Shown here: piece by piece, positions 41,687 through 51,457 of the stretch
Position numbering within the stretch: position 1 is the first letter of the stretch
How the letters are laid out: every line of letters begins with the position of its first letter
NCBI GenBank assembly: GCA_023957125.1
Contig: JAMLHL010000020.1
Location: 24,662-88,661, forward strand
Direction: 5' to 3'
DNA: 64,000 nucleotides
From: Chitinophagaceae bacterium
Lineage (GTDB): Bacteria; Bacteroidota; Bacteroidia; Chitinophagales; Chitinophagaceae
Notes under the pieces: generated by a model
What the model saw: the letters and a program-made list of their open reading frames with translations, nothing else
Databases searched by the model: none
What the model was told of the DNA's origin: nothing
Translations under genes and position numbers: made by a program

Positions 41687-44600
41687 TCAGGCTTCCCGGC
41701 CATGGCAGTGTTTGTATTTCTTACCGCTACCACAGGGACAGGGATCATTTCGTCCGATTTTAGGACCTACTTTAACCGGCTCCCGCTTCACCATAGTGTC
41801 TGAGGGATCAAAATAATCATTTTCGTTGGCTGCGTAATCCTGGCCCTTTGCATCAATATCTTCTTTATTCACCCTCATCCGGCTCATATCGGTTTTTTGT
41901 TCCCTGCCTTCCCTGATCTGACCGGCGTTCTGCTCAACCGGTATGGCAGCATGGCTCAGGAAGGACACAATGTCCCGGTTTACCTCGCCGTCCATATTAC
42001 GAAACATCTCAAAAGCGGATGTTTTATAAATCACCAACGGATCCTTCTGTTCGTACACCGCTGTCTGTACACTGTGCTTCAGATCATCCATTGCTCTCAG
42101 GTGTTCCTTCCATGCATCGTCAATCACCGCGAGCGCTATGGTCTTTTCCAATGCATTGGCCAACTCATTCCCTTTGGATTCCAGTGTTTTTTTCATATTG
42201 GCAAGTACCTGTATTCCTTTTTTGCCATCCGAAAAAGGCACCACCACATTTTCTATATGGTTGCCCTGCATCAGCTTTATATTCTGGAATACAGGCATGG
42301 CCTGACTGGTAAGATTTTCTTTCCGGCTATGATAGCGGTTAATCGCTTCCGTATAAAACTGGTCGGTTATTTTACCCAGGTCTCCCTTAATAAATTCGTC
42401 GTGGGAAATAGCCGTATCAATACCAAAATGGATAATAGCCGCCAATTTAAACCCTTCATAATCTTCCTGCTCACGGAAGGAATTGATCAATCCTTCGGCC
42501 ACATTATAAAACGCATTATCCAGGTCGAGCGCCAGCCGGTCGCCAAATAAAGCATGCTCCCGTTTGGTATAAACCACGTTGCGCTGCTTGTTCATCACAT
42601 CATCATACTCCAGCAGCCGTTTACGGATACCAAAATTATTTTCCTCTACCTTTTTTTGCGCTCTTTCAATACTCCTGGTGATCATACTGTGCTGAATGAC
42701 CTCTCCTTCTTTGTATCCCATCCTGTCCATCAAAGAGGCAATACGTTCACTGCCGAACATGCGCATCAGGTCGTCTTCAAGCGATACATAGAACTGAGAC
42801 GTGCCCGGATCTCCCTGGCGCCCGGCACGACCCCGCAACTGCCGGTCCACCCGTCTCGATTCATGCCGTTCGGTACCGATGATGGCCAATCCGCCGGCTT
42901 CTTTTACCCCGGGGCCCAATTTAATATCGGTACCTCTTCCCGCCATATTGGTAGCGATGGTAACCGCCCCGCTCAAGCCCGCTTCCAATACTACCTGGGC
43001 CTCCCGGGCGTGTTGTTTGGCATTCAATACATTATGGGGAACCTTCCTCGCTTGCAACATCTTGCTCAGCAACTCACTCACTTCTACGGAAGTAGTACCT
43101 ACCAGTGAAGGACGACCGCTGTTGCGCAGTTTTTCAATCTCTTCAATTACCGCCCGGTATTTCTCGCGCTTGGTTTTGTACACCAGATCCTGCTCGTCTT
43201 TCCGTATTACGGGAATATTGGTGGGGATAGACACCACGTCTAATTTATAGATGGTCCAGAACTCTCCGGCTTCCGTTTCCGCGGTACCGGTCATCCCTGC
43301 CAACTTATGATACATGCGGAAGAAATTCTGCAAGGTAATCGTGGCGTACGTTTGCGTGGCCGCTTCCACCTTCACATTTTCTTTCGCTTCAAGGGCCTGG
43401 TGCAACCCGTCGCTGTACCGGCGTCCTTCCATAATACGCCCGGTTTGCTCGTCCACAATTTTTACCTGCCCATCAACTACAATATATTCCACGTCTTTTT
43501 CAAACAGGGTATAGGCTTTCAACAACTGCTGAACCGAATGGATACGGTCTGCTTTCAGCGCATAGTCGTTCAGTATCTCTTCTTTACGTTTCAATTTGAC
43601 CTCGGGCTCGTCCGTGCTTTTTTCCACATCAGACAGTTGGATACTTAAATCCGGCAATACAAAAAAGTTAGGGTCTTCCCCGCCTTTTGTAATGTATTGC
43701 AGTCCTTTATCCGTGAGGTCAACCTGGTTGTTCTTTTCATCAATGCGGAAATACAATTCCTGGTCCACAAAAGGCATATTCTTTTCCTGTTCGGCCAGGT
43801 AAAAACTTTCCACTTTCTGCAACTTTACCCTTATGCCGGGCTCACTGAGATATTTGATCAGGGCTGTGTTTTTGGGCAATCCGCGAAAGGCCCGCAACAA
43901 AGCCAACCCGCCTTCTTTCGCATCGTCCTTTCCTTCCGCTATCAGTCGTTTGGCATCAATGAGAGCCTTGTTGACCACCTGTTTCTGGGCTTCCACCAAT
44001 TGATGCACGCGGGGTTTGAGCTGAATGTATTGCTGATCGTCGCCGCCCTTGGATATAGGACCCGAAATGATCAGCGGGGTACGGGCATCATCAATCAATA
44101 CGCTGTCCACTTCATCCACCATAGCATAATGGTGCTTTCGCTGCACTTTCTCCTCGGGGCTATGCACCATATTGTCGCGCAGGTAATCAAAGCCGAATTC
44201 GTTATTGGTACCGTAAGTTATGCTGGCCTGATAAGCCTTGCGCCGGTCCGGGCTATTGGGATAATGCCGGTCTATGCAATCCACCGTCAGCCCAAGGAAT
44301 TCGTAAATAGTGCCATTCCATTCCGAGTCGCGCCGGGCCAGATAATCGTTTACGGTAACAATATTGACGCCCATATCCGCAAGCCCGTTCAGATAAGCAG
44401 GCAGGGTGGACACCAGCGTTTTACCCTCCCCGGTAGCCATTTCTGCAATCTTTCCCTGATGCAATACAATTCCACCCAGCAATTGCACATCGTAATGCAC
44501 CATATTCCAGGTGATCAGGTTCCCTCCGGCCATCCAACTGTTTTTATAACGCACCTTATCGCCATCAATAATAATATGGGGCTTTTTAACGCTCAGCTCC

Positions 44601-45013
44601 CTGTCGAGTTCGGTGGCTGTTGCCTCCAGTTCCTCATTTTCTGAAAACCTGCGGGCGGTTTCTTTCACTACAGCAAAAGCTTCGGGAAGGATCTCATTGA
44701 GCGCCTCTTCTATCTTCTCATCACGTTGCTTCTCTAATTTATCAATCTGCTGGTACAATTCATCCTTTTGCATTATTTCGGTAAAAGGCAATTCCTCCGC
44801 CTTCTGTTTCAGCCCGGCTATTTCATTTTCAACGGGAGAGGTGTACTGTTTGATCCGCGATTTGAACTCATTCGTTTTATTCCTCAGTTCGTCATTGGAA
44901 AGTGAAGCATAAGACCTGAAGTACCCGTTGATCTCATCTACATAGTGTAATATATTTTTTATATCTTTTTCCGATTTCTTTCCTCCAAATACTTTAGAGA
45001 TAAACTGCAACAT
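41687..45013 (-). CDS. secA: Preprotein translocase ATPase SecA
   Basis: SecA drives proteins through SecYEG. The 1108-residue protein shows the Walker A EMATGEGKTLVSTLPAYL, the DEAD-like VDEVDSVLIDDARTPLIISG, the preprotein-crosslinking region, the second RecA domain with GTTSVEVSELLS and TNMAGRGTDIKLGPGV, GRAGRQGDPGTSQFYVSLED, and a C-terminal zinc SEC-C tail RNDPCPCGSGKKYKHCHG. It is longer than E. coli SecA (901) because of inserts typical of Bacteroidota, for example ~340-400. A TACCTTTG box lies 100 bases upstream. Confidence 0.98.
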   Translation of the reverse strand: MLQFISKVFGGKKSEKDIKNILHYVDEINGYFRSYASLSNDELRNKTNEFKSRIKQYTSPVENEIAGLKQKAEELPFTEIMQKDELYQQIDKLEKQRDEKIEEALNEILPEAFAVVKETARRFSENEELEATATELDRELSVKKPHIIIDGDKVRYKNSWMAGGNLITWNMVHYDVQLLGGIVLHQGKIAEMATGEGKTLVSTLPAYLNGLADMGVNIVTVNDYLARRDSEWNGTIYEFLGLTVDCIDRHYPNSPDRRKAYQASITYGTNNEFGFDYLRDNMVHSPEEKVQRKHHYAMVDEVDSVLIDDARTPLIISGPISKGGDDQQYIQLKPRVHQLVEAQKQVVNKALIDAKRLIAEGKDDAKEGGLALLRAFRGLPKNTALIKYLSEPGIRVKLQKVESFYLAEQEKNMPFVDQELYFRIDEKNNQVDLTDKGLQYITKGGEDPNFFVLPDLSIQLSDVEKSTDEPEVKLKRKEEILNDYALKADRIHSVQQLLKAYTLFEKDVEYIVVDGQVKIVDEQTGRIMEGRRYSDGLHQALEAKENVKVEAATQTYATITLQNFFRMYHKLAGMTGTAETEAGEFWTIYKLDVVSIPTNIPVIRKDEQDLVYKTKREKYRAVIEEIEKLRNSGRPSLVGTTSVEVSELLSKMLQARKVPHNVLNAKQHAREAQVVLEAGLSGAVTIATNMAGRGTDIKLGPGVKEAGGLAIIGTERHESRRVDRQLRGRAGRQGDPGTSQFYVSLEDDLMRMFGSERIASLMDRMGYKEGEVIQHSMITRSIERAQKKVEENNFGIRKRLLEYDDVMNKQRNVVYTKREHALFGDRLALDLDNAFYNVAEGLINSFREQEDYEGFKLAAIIHFGIDTAISHDEFIKGDLGKITDQFYTEAINRYHSRKENLTSQAMPVFQNIKLMQGNHIENVVVPFSDGKKGIQVLANMKKTLESKGNELANALEKTIALAVIDDAWKEHLRAMDDLKHSVQTAVYEQKDPLVIYKTSAFEMFRNMDGEVNRDIVSFLSHAAIPVEQNAGQIREGREQKTDMSRMRVNKEDIDAKGQDYAANENDYFDPSDTMVKREPVKVGPKIGRNDPCPCGSGKKYKHCHGREA

Positions 45014-45113
45014 ATTTTCTATTTATTAAATATTATTATGGTGATCTTTTTCTTCATCCATTCCGGCAAAAATAATGCTGTTTTTAGTCGGCGACAGAAT
45101 GGCAGAAAGAGGG

Positions 45114-45121
45114 CAAAGGTA
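45114..45121 (-). promoter_or_regulatory. -7 element candidate for secA
   Basis: TACCTTTG on the minus strand, giving a ~95-base leader. A TATTTTTG at 45074-45067 is an alternative nearer the gene. Confidence 0.45.
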
Positions 45122-45142
45122 CAAAAACTAAAAAAAGAGAGG

Positions 45143-46546
45143 TTATCCTAATCCCAGTTCAAAATGTCTTTCCGGAATATTTACGTCTGCAAAGCCTTTT
45201 TTTAACAAACGGTTTTTAAAATCCAGTTGCACATCATATTCTCCATGAACCAGGAACAGCGTTTTTACCTCCCGGGGATCCTGGCAGGCAAGAAACTGTG
45301 AAAGATCTTCATAGTCGCCATGCGCGCTCATACTTCTTATTGATCCGATCTCCGCATTCACCTCGTGATTAACGCCATAGATAGAAACTTCCTTTGCACC
45401 GGCCAACAATCTTCCTCCCAACGAATGAGGCTCACAATAACCGGTAAACAAAATGGTGTTCCTGCTGTTTTCAATAGTATTACTGATATGATGTTTCACT
45501 CTTCCTCCTTCAGCCATACCGCTGGCAGAAATAATCACGCAGGGTTCATTGCGAAAATTCAGCCGTTTTGAATCATCTACCGATCTGATAAATTTCAGCC
45601 CTTTGAAACCGAACGGGTCGTTATCCGATTTTAAAATCTTTTGAATGATATTGTTGAAATACTGGGGATACCTTTTTAATATCTCCGTTGCTTTCACGCT
45701 GAGCGGACTATCCACAAAATATTCCAGGTCGGGCAACCGTCTTTCGAGCTCCAGTTGATTCAACGCAAATAAAATTTCCTGGGTACGTCCTACACTGAAA
45801 GCGGGCACCACTAATTTGCCTTTTTTTTGAAGGCAGGCTTTTTCAATCCACTGCAACACCTGGTCGGGGGTAGTGGTATGCTGATCGTGAAGGCTGTTGC
45901 CATAAGTGGATTCTAATATAATGTAATCCGCCTGTGGAAAATCTTGCGGCGAACGCAGAATAACATCCCGGTAACGTCCTACATCGCCGCTGAAACTTAA
46001 ACGGGTAGTCTTCCCGTTTTCCGTGATCTTCAGATGTACAGCAGCACTTCCGATAATATGTCCTGCATCCGTATATAACAATTCAATCCCTTCATCAACA
46101 GGAAACCAGTTTCCATAATCCAGCGGTCTGAAAAAAGAGAATGTTTTCCGGGCATCTTCCAAAGTATATAACGGCGCAAGATATCCCTGTCCACTTACGG
46201 ACCTCCGTTTATTAAGGTACTTTACTTCATCTTCCTGGATGACCGCGGAATCCTCCAGCAATACCCTGGTTAATTCCAGGGTGGCCGGGGTACAAAATAT
46301 TTTTCCTTTGAAGCCGTCTTTTATCAATTTGGGAATAAGTCCGGTATGATCTACATGGGCATGCGAGACGATCAGGTAGTTCACCTCTGCCGGGTCAAAT
46401 CCCCAGTCCCTGTTCAACACGTCGGTTTCTCTCCCCAGCCCCTGGAACATGCCGCAGTCGAGCAATAATTTCCTACCGTCTTTTAAGGTAATCAAATGTT
46501 TGGAGCCGGTAACCGTGCGGGCAGCGCCGTGAAAAGCTATCTTCAT
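45143..46546 (-). CDS. MBL-fold beta-CASP hydrolase with RNA-specificity domain
   Basis: The 467-residue protein has AARTVTGSKHLITL then LLDCGMFQG, the zinc motif SHAHVDHTGLIPKL (HxHxDH), TDAGHIIGSAAVHL, FSGDVGRY, the beta-CASP block LESTYGNSLHD ... FSVGRTQEILFAL, and the C-terminal RMMBL motif SMSAHGDYEDL ... VHGEYD. These features define metallo-beta-lactamase nucleases related to RNA-processing enzymes and archaeal CPSF-like proteins. Target RNA unknown. The frame extends to 46594; MKIAFHGAARTVTGS at 46546 is the natural start. Confidence 0.9.
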   Translation of the reverse strand: MKIAFHGAARTVTGSKHLITLKDGRKLLLDCGMFQGLGRETDVLNRDWGFDPAEVNYLIVSHAHVDHTGLIPKLIKDGFKGKIFCTPATLELTRVLLEDSAVIQEDEVKYLNKRRSVSGQGYLAPLYTLEDARKTFSFFRPLDYGNWFPVDEGIELLYTDAGHIIGSAAVHLKITENGKTTRLSFSGDVGRYRDVILRSPQDFPQADYIILESTYGNSLHDQHTTTPDQVLQWIEKACLQKKGKLVVPAFSVGRTQEILFALNQLELERRLPDLEYFVDSPLSVKATEILKRYPQYFNNIIQKILKSDNDPFGFKGLKFIRSVDDSKRLNFRNEPCVIISASGMAEGGRVKHHISNTIENSRNTILFTGYCEPHSLGGRLLAGAKEVSIYGVNHEVNAEIGSIRSMSAHGDYEDLSQFLACQDPREVKTLFLVHGEYDVQLDFKNRLLKKGFADVNIPERHFELGLG

Positions 46547-46694
46547 CCGTATTTTTTTATTTTCTTTTATCGCCGGATGGAACACGCCCTTCATTCAGTT
46601 GCTGGAGTGCAAACACCTGGAGGCGATCCCCGGCTAAAGGTATAATAATTGACAGGTAAGTTCAGGATAAATATTGAATTTTAAAAATTCAACC

Positions 46695-48617
46695 TTATTT
46701 AGATAAGATCGTCAATTCGGTTCTCCTGTTTTTAGCCCTGCCTTCTTCGGTATTGTTATCTCCCACCGGCTCAGAGGCTCCAAACCCTTTATACTGCAAA
46801 CGGCCGGCCGCGATCTGGTGATCCACCAGGTAATCCACCACGGCTTTTGCCCGGTTTTCGGAAAGCTTTGTGTTTTCCTGTGCATTTCCGGTGCTGTCGG
46901 TATGACCGCTGATCATCACCGTGACACCCGGATTGTCGTTCAGCAGCGTTACCACCCGGTTGAGCTCAGCTATGGACTGCGGCTTCAGCTCAAACCGGTT
47001 CACGTCAAAAAAGATATTCTTCAATACCACGGAGGCATTGGCTTCTATTGGCTGTAAGCCGATGTCTATCGTATAAGTAGAGTCGGGGGTCTGATGGCTG
47101 AAGGGAAAGCTTTCGGAATAAAACAAATAGCCTTTCCTGTTAACGTTAAACGCATAGTCTTTTCCGAGCGGCAGGGTGATCAGGTATTCCCCGTTTTCGT
47201 TGGTTTGCACTTTCATCAGCGTTTGCCCCGAACCAATTTCAATCAATTCTACCGCAGAGGGTAATCCCTCCTTATTGCTACGGTCAAAAACCCGGCCCCT
47301 GACCCACAGGGTTTTATTGGGCCGTATATCCTCCCTCAGTTCAAAGGTATATATATCCAGTCCGCCGCGGGTGTCTGCCCGGTCGCTGGCATAATAAGCG
47401 GTTTTACCGTCCGCCGCTACGATCAGGCTGCCTTCATTTTCAATGGTATTGATCGGGTAGCCTAAGTTTTCCACGTCCTCCCATTTGCCGTTTGCCTGTT
47501 TGCGCGCAACAAACAGGTCATCTCCGCCATAACCGGTTAAGCCGTTTGAGGTAAAGTACATGGTTTGGTTATCGGCATGAATAAAAGGGCAGCTTTCATC
47601 GCCGGCCGTATTGATCCCGGGGCCCAGGTTTTCCGGCGCCCCCCAGCGCCCGTTGGGTAACCGCCTGGATACATAAATATCTTTGCCCCCATATCCCCCG
47701 GGGCGATTGCTGGAAAAATACAATTCCCGCTTATCGGGTGAAAGACAGGGCGCCGATTCCCAGAATTCCGTATTCACCGGTTCACCGATATTCTCCGGAG
47801 CGCTCCATCCCTTTTTGGTCAGGGAGGAAAAAAACAGATCACAACTGCCCAATCCTTCCGGGAAATTACATCCCGTAAAAACCAGCCATTCGCCATCCTG
47901 TGAAATATTTTGCGCGCCTTCATTAAAGTTGCTGTTGATATCCCCGTCCATACTTTTAGCGCGGGTCCACTGGTCGTTTTTACGGTGACTGACAAAAAAA
48001 TCTTCATTATGACCGCCTACCCTCCGGGTAAAAACAAGGGTATTGCCATCAATAGTAACAGAGGGATAATATTCCAGGTCGCCGGTATTGATACTGTCGC
48101 CGACATTCGCAGGGGCAAATACATAATTCTGCACCTCGTGTTGCTTTTGATAATTGACGGCAAATTCAAAAGAACGCTTCCGGTATTCTCCTGCCCGGCG
48201 GCTGGCTTCATTAATTTCAGGGATGGAAAGAAACTGATTCACGGCTTCCAGTGCAGCTTCAAACCTGCCTGCCCCGGCGAGATTAATAGCGTATGGCAAT
48301 TTGTAATCCTCCGTATAGGCGGCGTCCATTGCGAAAGCCTGTTCATAAGAAGCGATGCAACTGTCGTAGTATTTCATTTCCCCATATATCCCCGCCCGGG
48401 TGAGCCAGGCGTCCACAAACCGCCTGTCCGCATCCAGCGCCAGGTTTACCAGCCGGATAGCGGCTTCATATTCCCCGTTCTGAGCTTTATCCAGCGCAAG
48501 GTTGTAAAAATTCAGCGCTTTCTTATGAACCTTCCCGGGGCGATATTGCTGGGCAAAAGAAGGGGCGGCCAATACAGCGATACACCACGCAATCAATATG
48601 AAACACCTCGTAATCAT
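46695..48617 (-). CDS. PorE-like outer-membrane-associated protein (TPR, PD40 propeller, CarboxypepD-reg, OmpA)
   Basis: The 640-residue protein has a signal peptide (ending PSFAQ), TPR repeats (~30-150), a PD40/WD40-like propeller (~170-420; repeated LYFSSNRPGGYGGKDIYVS, MYFTSNGLTGYGGDDLFVA, AYYASDRADTRGGLDIY), a regulatory beta domain (~435-515, VRGRVFDRSNKEGLPSAVELIE), and a C-terminal OmpA peptidoglycan-binding domain (IFFDVNRFELKPQS, ISGHTDSTGNAQENTKLSENRAK split here, FGASEPV). This is the domain order of PorE, a T9SS envelope component. Paralogues share the order, so I withhold the symbol. An AT-rich hairpin (46674-46692) follows. It starts 99 bases after infC. Confidence 0.9.
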   Translation of the reverse strand: MITRCFILIAWCIAVLAAPSFAQQYRPGKVHKKALNFYNLALDKAQNGEYEAAIRLVNLALDADRRFVDAWLTRAGIYGEMKYYDSCIASYEQAFAMDAAYTEDYKLPYAINLAGAGRFEAALEAVNQFLSIPEINEASRRAGEYRKRSFEFAVNYQKQHEVQNYVFAPANVGDSINTGDLEYYPSVTIDGNTLVFTRRVGGHNEDFFVSHRKNDQWTRAKSMDGDINSNFNEGAQNISQDGEWLVFTGCNFPEGLGSCDLFFSSLTKKGWSAPENIGEPVNTEFWESAPCLSPDKRELYFSSNRPGGYGGKDIYVSRRLPNGRWGAPENLGPGINTAGDESCPFIHADNQTMYFTSNGLTGYGGDDLFVARKQANGKWEDVENLGYPINTIENEGSLIVAADGKTAYYASDRADTRGGLDIYTFELREDIRPNKTLWVRGRVFDRSNKEGLPSAVELIEIGSGQTLMKVQTNENGEYLITLPLGKDYAFNVNRKGYLFYSESFPFSHQTPDSTYTIDIGLQPIEANASVVLKNIFFDVNRFELKPQSIAELNRVVTLLNDNPGVTVMISGHTDSTGNAQENTKLSENRAKAVVDYLVDHQIAAGRLQYKGFGASEPVGDNNTEEGRAKNRRTELTILSK

Positions 48618-48716
48618 AAGTAAGAAATGATAACGAAGCTATTCAAAATTTATTCCCTGCTATGAAAGAAATTGTTAAGTCGGGCGGCCGATAAAAATAC
48701 CGGTTCAAAAAGGTGT

Positions 48717-49301
48717 TTACTTTTTCTTTTTCTGACTTTTGGGGGCAAAAATAATCAACATCCGCTTGCCTTCCAGTTTGGGCATCCCTTCGGGAGCACC
48801 CACTTCGGCCAGCCGTTCAGCAAATTTAAGCAGCAACAGTTCCCCTCTTTCCTTAAACATGATAGCACGTCCTTTAAACTGAACATAAGCCTTTACCTTG
48901 TTGCCATCTTTGAGAAATTCTTCGGCATGTTTGGCTTTAAAGTTGAAATCGTGCTCATCGGTATTGGGCGTAAACCGTATTTCCTTTACTTCAGAAATTT
49001 TAGAGCTGGCTTTCATTTCTTTCTCCTTCTTCTTCTTCTCGTAAAGGAACTTACTATAGTCAATGATCTTACAAACGGGAGGATCCGCATTGGGAGAAAT
49101 TTCAACAAGATCCAGTTCCTGCTCTACGGAAAGCCGTAGCGCCTCCTGGATAGAATATACACCCGGTTCCACATTATCGCCAACAAGCCTCACCTGCGGC
49201 ACCCTGATCATGTGGTTAGTACGATGTTCCTGCTGTTGTTCTCTTCTGTAACGAGGGTTGAAACCACCCCTGGAAAAATGCGGTCTTGGAGGAAATGCCA
49301 T
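48717..49301 (-). CDS. infC: Translation initiation factor IF-3
   Basis: IF-3 keeps the 30S subunit free and checks the start codon. The 194-residue protein has the N domain (IRVPQVRLVGDNVEPGVYS, DLVEISPNADPPVCKIIDYSKF), a Lys-rich linker (YEKKKKEKEMK), and the C domain (EIRFTPNTDEHDFNFK, FLKDGNKVKAYVQFKGRAI). A basic ~28-residue extension precedes the usual N terminus, as often in Bacteroidota. rpmI and rplT, which normally follow, are absent here. thrS lies upstream, the normal partner. Confidence 0.96.
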   Translation of the reverse strand: MAFPPRPHFSRGGFNPRYRREQQQEHRTNHMIRVPQVRLVGDNVEPGVYSIQEALRLSVEQELDLVEISPNADPPVCKIIDYSKFLYEKKKKEKEMKASSKISEVKEIRFTPNTDEHDFNFKAKHAEEFLKDGNKVKAYVQFKGRAIMFKERGELLLLKFAERLAEVGAPEGMPKLEGKRMLIIFAPKSQKKKK

Positions 49302-49414
49302 TTACAATTTTTAAAGTGATACTCCTCTGCCGGGAGTTTTTAATGGTATTAAAATTAGTTTTTTATAACAAAAAATAAAACAAAAATGATTTTCAGACCG
49401 GCCTCCGGTATTGT

Positions 49415-51352
49415 TTATTGTTCGGAGGCCCTGTTTTTTATTTCAGCAATCACTTCTTCTATAAACGCGGCTACCGCTTTTGTACCCATATCTCCATGTC
49501 CGTGTTTCCTGACAGAAAGCTGGTGTTCCTGTTTTTCCTTCTCTCCCACTATCAGCATATAAGGCACTTTTGCCATTTCCGTATCCCGTATCTTCCTGCC
49601 TATTTTTTCAGGCCGGTCATCAATTGCGGCACGAATATCTGCTTTTTTCAAGGATTCCAAAACATTTTGTGCGTAATCCATATACTTGTCGCTGATAGGC
49701 AGAATTTTAACCTGCAATGGCGCCAGCCATACCGGAAAGTTTCCCGCGTAATGTTCCAGCAAAAAGCCAATAAAGCGTTCATGGGTACCTAAAGGAGCCC
49801 GATGAATGATCAAAGGGGTTTCCGATGTATTTTCCTTAGTGGTAAATTCCAGCTTAAACCGTCTTCCCTGTGCAAAATCCACCTGGTTGGTAGCCAAAGT
49901 AAACTCACGGCCAATGGTACTCCATATCTGCACATCAATTTTAGGGCCATAAAATGCCGCTTCATCCTGCACCTCCACAAAAGGCGTGTTGGTGCGCACC
50001 AGTACATCCCTCACCAGGGCTTCCGTTTCCTTCCACAATGCCGGCTCATCCACATATTTTTTTCCCAGTTTGGAAGGGTCGTGCAAACTCAGCCGCATTA
50101 CATATTTTTCAATCCCGAATATCTTAAAATATTTGAGATACATTTCGTTGACCGACTTAAACTCTTCATAAAACTGTTCCCTGGTACAATAAATATGGGC
50201 GTCATTCATGTGAAGACAGCGCACCCGCATCAGCCCGAATAATTCGCCACTTTGTTCATACCGGTAGCAGGTGCCATATTCGGCCAAACGATAAGGCAGA
50301 TCTTTGTAACTTCTGGGTTCCGCCGCAAAAATTTTGTGATGATGCGGACAGTTCATGGCTTTGAGATAGTATTTCACTCCATCCAGTTCCATCGGAGGAT
50401 ACATGCTGTCCTGGTAATACGGCAGATGACCACTGGTGAGGTAAAGATTCTCTTTAGCAATATGGGGGGTAACCACTCTTTTGTACCCGGCTTGTTCTTC
50501 GGTGTCTTTCGCCAATTTTTCCAGCTCTTCAATGATAATAGCGCCATTGGGCATCCATAACGGAAGGCCCGGACCGATATCGTCGTCGAAGGTGAAAATA
50601 CCCAGTTCCTTCCCCAGTTTCCGGTGATCCCGCTTCTTTGCTTCCTCCAGCATGTGGAGGTATTCATCCAGCTCTTTTTGATTGGGAAATGTGATGCCAT
50701 AGATACGGGTCAGTTGCTTGTTTTTTTCATCCCCCTTCCAGTAAGCGCCGGCAATATTGGTGAGTTTGATGGCTCTTATCAGGCCCGTTTGCGGAATATG
50801 CGGACCCCTGCACAGATCGGTAAACGCGCCCTGGGTGTAGAAAGTGATATTACCGTCTTCCAGATTTTGCAAAAGGTCGAGCTTGTATTCATCTCCCTTG
50901 TCTTCAAAATATCTGATTGCTTCCGCTTTAGAAATTTCTTTACGAACATAGGGGTTGTTTTGCTTTGCCAGCTCATTCATTTTTTTTTCGATGGCAGCCA
51001 GGTCTTCTTCGCTCAGCTTCCTGTCGCCCAGATCCATATCATAATAAAATCCGTTTTCCACGGGAGGGCCTACCCAAAACTTGACCCCCGGAAATTGCGA
51101 CTCTACCGCCTCTGCCATTAAATGCGCCGATGAATGCCAGAAAGTTGATTTTCCTTCAGCTTCTTCCCAGGTCAGCAACTTCAGGGTACTATCGTTGTAT
51201 ATAGGACGCACGGCATCCCACACCTGTCCGTTAACGGTAGCTGCCAGCACTTTTTTTGCCAGCCCCCGGCTGATGCCCTCCGCTATCTCCATCGCTGTAA
51301 TTCCGGGCCGGTATTCTCTCACAGCCCCATCGGGAAAAGTAATCTTCACCAT
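49415..51352 (-). CDS. thrS: Threonyl-tRNA synthetase
   Basis: Class II synthetase for threonine. The 645-residue protein shows the N-terminal TGS domain (KITFPDGAVREYRPGITA), the editing domain with HSSAHLMAEAV and the CRGPHIP motif, class II core blocks (LPLWMPNGAIIIEEL, MNCPHHHKIF, YRLAEYGTCYRYEQSGEL..RVR, and the terminal anticodon domain DDRPEKIGRKIRD). The frame runs to 51385; I start at MVKITFPDG (51352) since a TAAATTTG promoter box covers the upstream extension. infC follows after 113 bases. Confidence 0.97.
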   Translation of the reverse strand: MVKITFPDGAVREYRPGITAMEIAEGISRGLAKKVLAATVNGQVWDAVRPIYNDSTLKLLTWEEAEGKSTFWHSSAHLMAEAVESQFPGVKFWVGPPVENGFYYDMDLGDRKLSEEDLAAIEKKMNELAKQNNPYVRKEISKAEAIRYFEDKGDEYKLDLLQNLEDGNITFYTQGAFTDLCRGPHIPQTGLIRAIKLTNIAGAYWKGDEKNKQLTRIYGITFPNQKELDEYLHMLEEAKKRDHRKLGKELGIFTFDDDIGPGLPLWMPNGAIIIEELEKLAKDTEEQAGYKRVVTPHIAKENLYLTSGHLPYYQDSMYPPMELDGVKYYLKAMNCPHHHKIFAAEPRSYKDLPYRLAEYGTCYRYEQSGELFGLMRVRCLHMNDAHIYCTREQFYEEFKSVNEMYLKYFKIFGIEKYVMRLSLHDPSKLGKKYVDEPALWKETEALVRDVLVRTNTPFVEVQDEAAFYGPKIDVQIWSTIGREFTLATNQVDFAQGRRFKLEFTTKENTSETPLIIHRAPLGTHERFIGFLLEHYAGNFPVWLAPLQVKILPISDKYMDYAQNVLESLKKADIRAAIDDRPEKIGRKIRDTEMAKVPYMLIVGEKEKQEHQLSVRKHGHGDMGTKAVAAFIEEVIAEIKNRASEQ

Positions 51353-51382
51353 AATAATTTCTCCTGTACCTGAAAAAGAGGG

Positions 51383-51390
51383 CAAATTTA
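51383..51390 (-). promoter_or_regulatory. -7 element for thrS-infC
   Basis: TAAATTTG on the minus strand, 30 bases before the start at 51352; supports that start. Confidence 0.55.
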
Positions 51391-51445
51391 ACGAACTATT
51401 GGCGTATCATTTCATTTCATAGGGGTATTTCCTTAGTATTAAGGC

Positions 51446-51453
51446 TATTTTTG
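51446..51453 (+). promoter_or_regulatory. -7 element for the exported protein gene at 51458
   Basis: TATTTTTG ends 4 bases before the ATG, so the transcript would be leaderless. No clear -33 box. Confidence 0.5.
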
Positions 51454-51457
51454 CTCC

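Noticed and set aside
43697..44644. 315-codon antisense frame inside secA
   Set aside because: secA is beyond doubt on the other strand with all its motifs. The antisense product has no domain pattern.
47910..48623. 237-codon antisense frame opposite the PorE-like gene
   Set aside because: The minus-strand protein has a signal peptide and four domains; the plus-strand frame has none.
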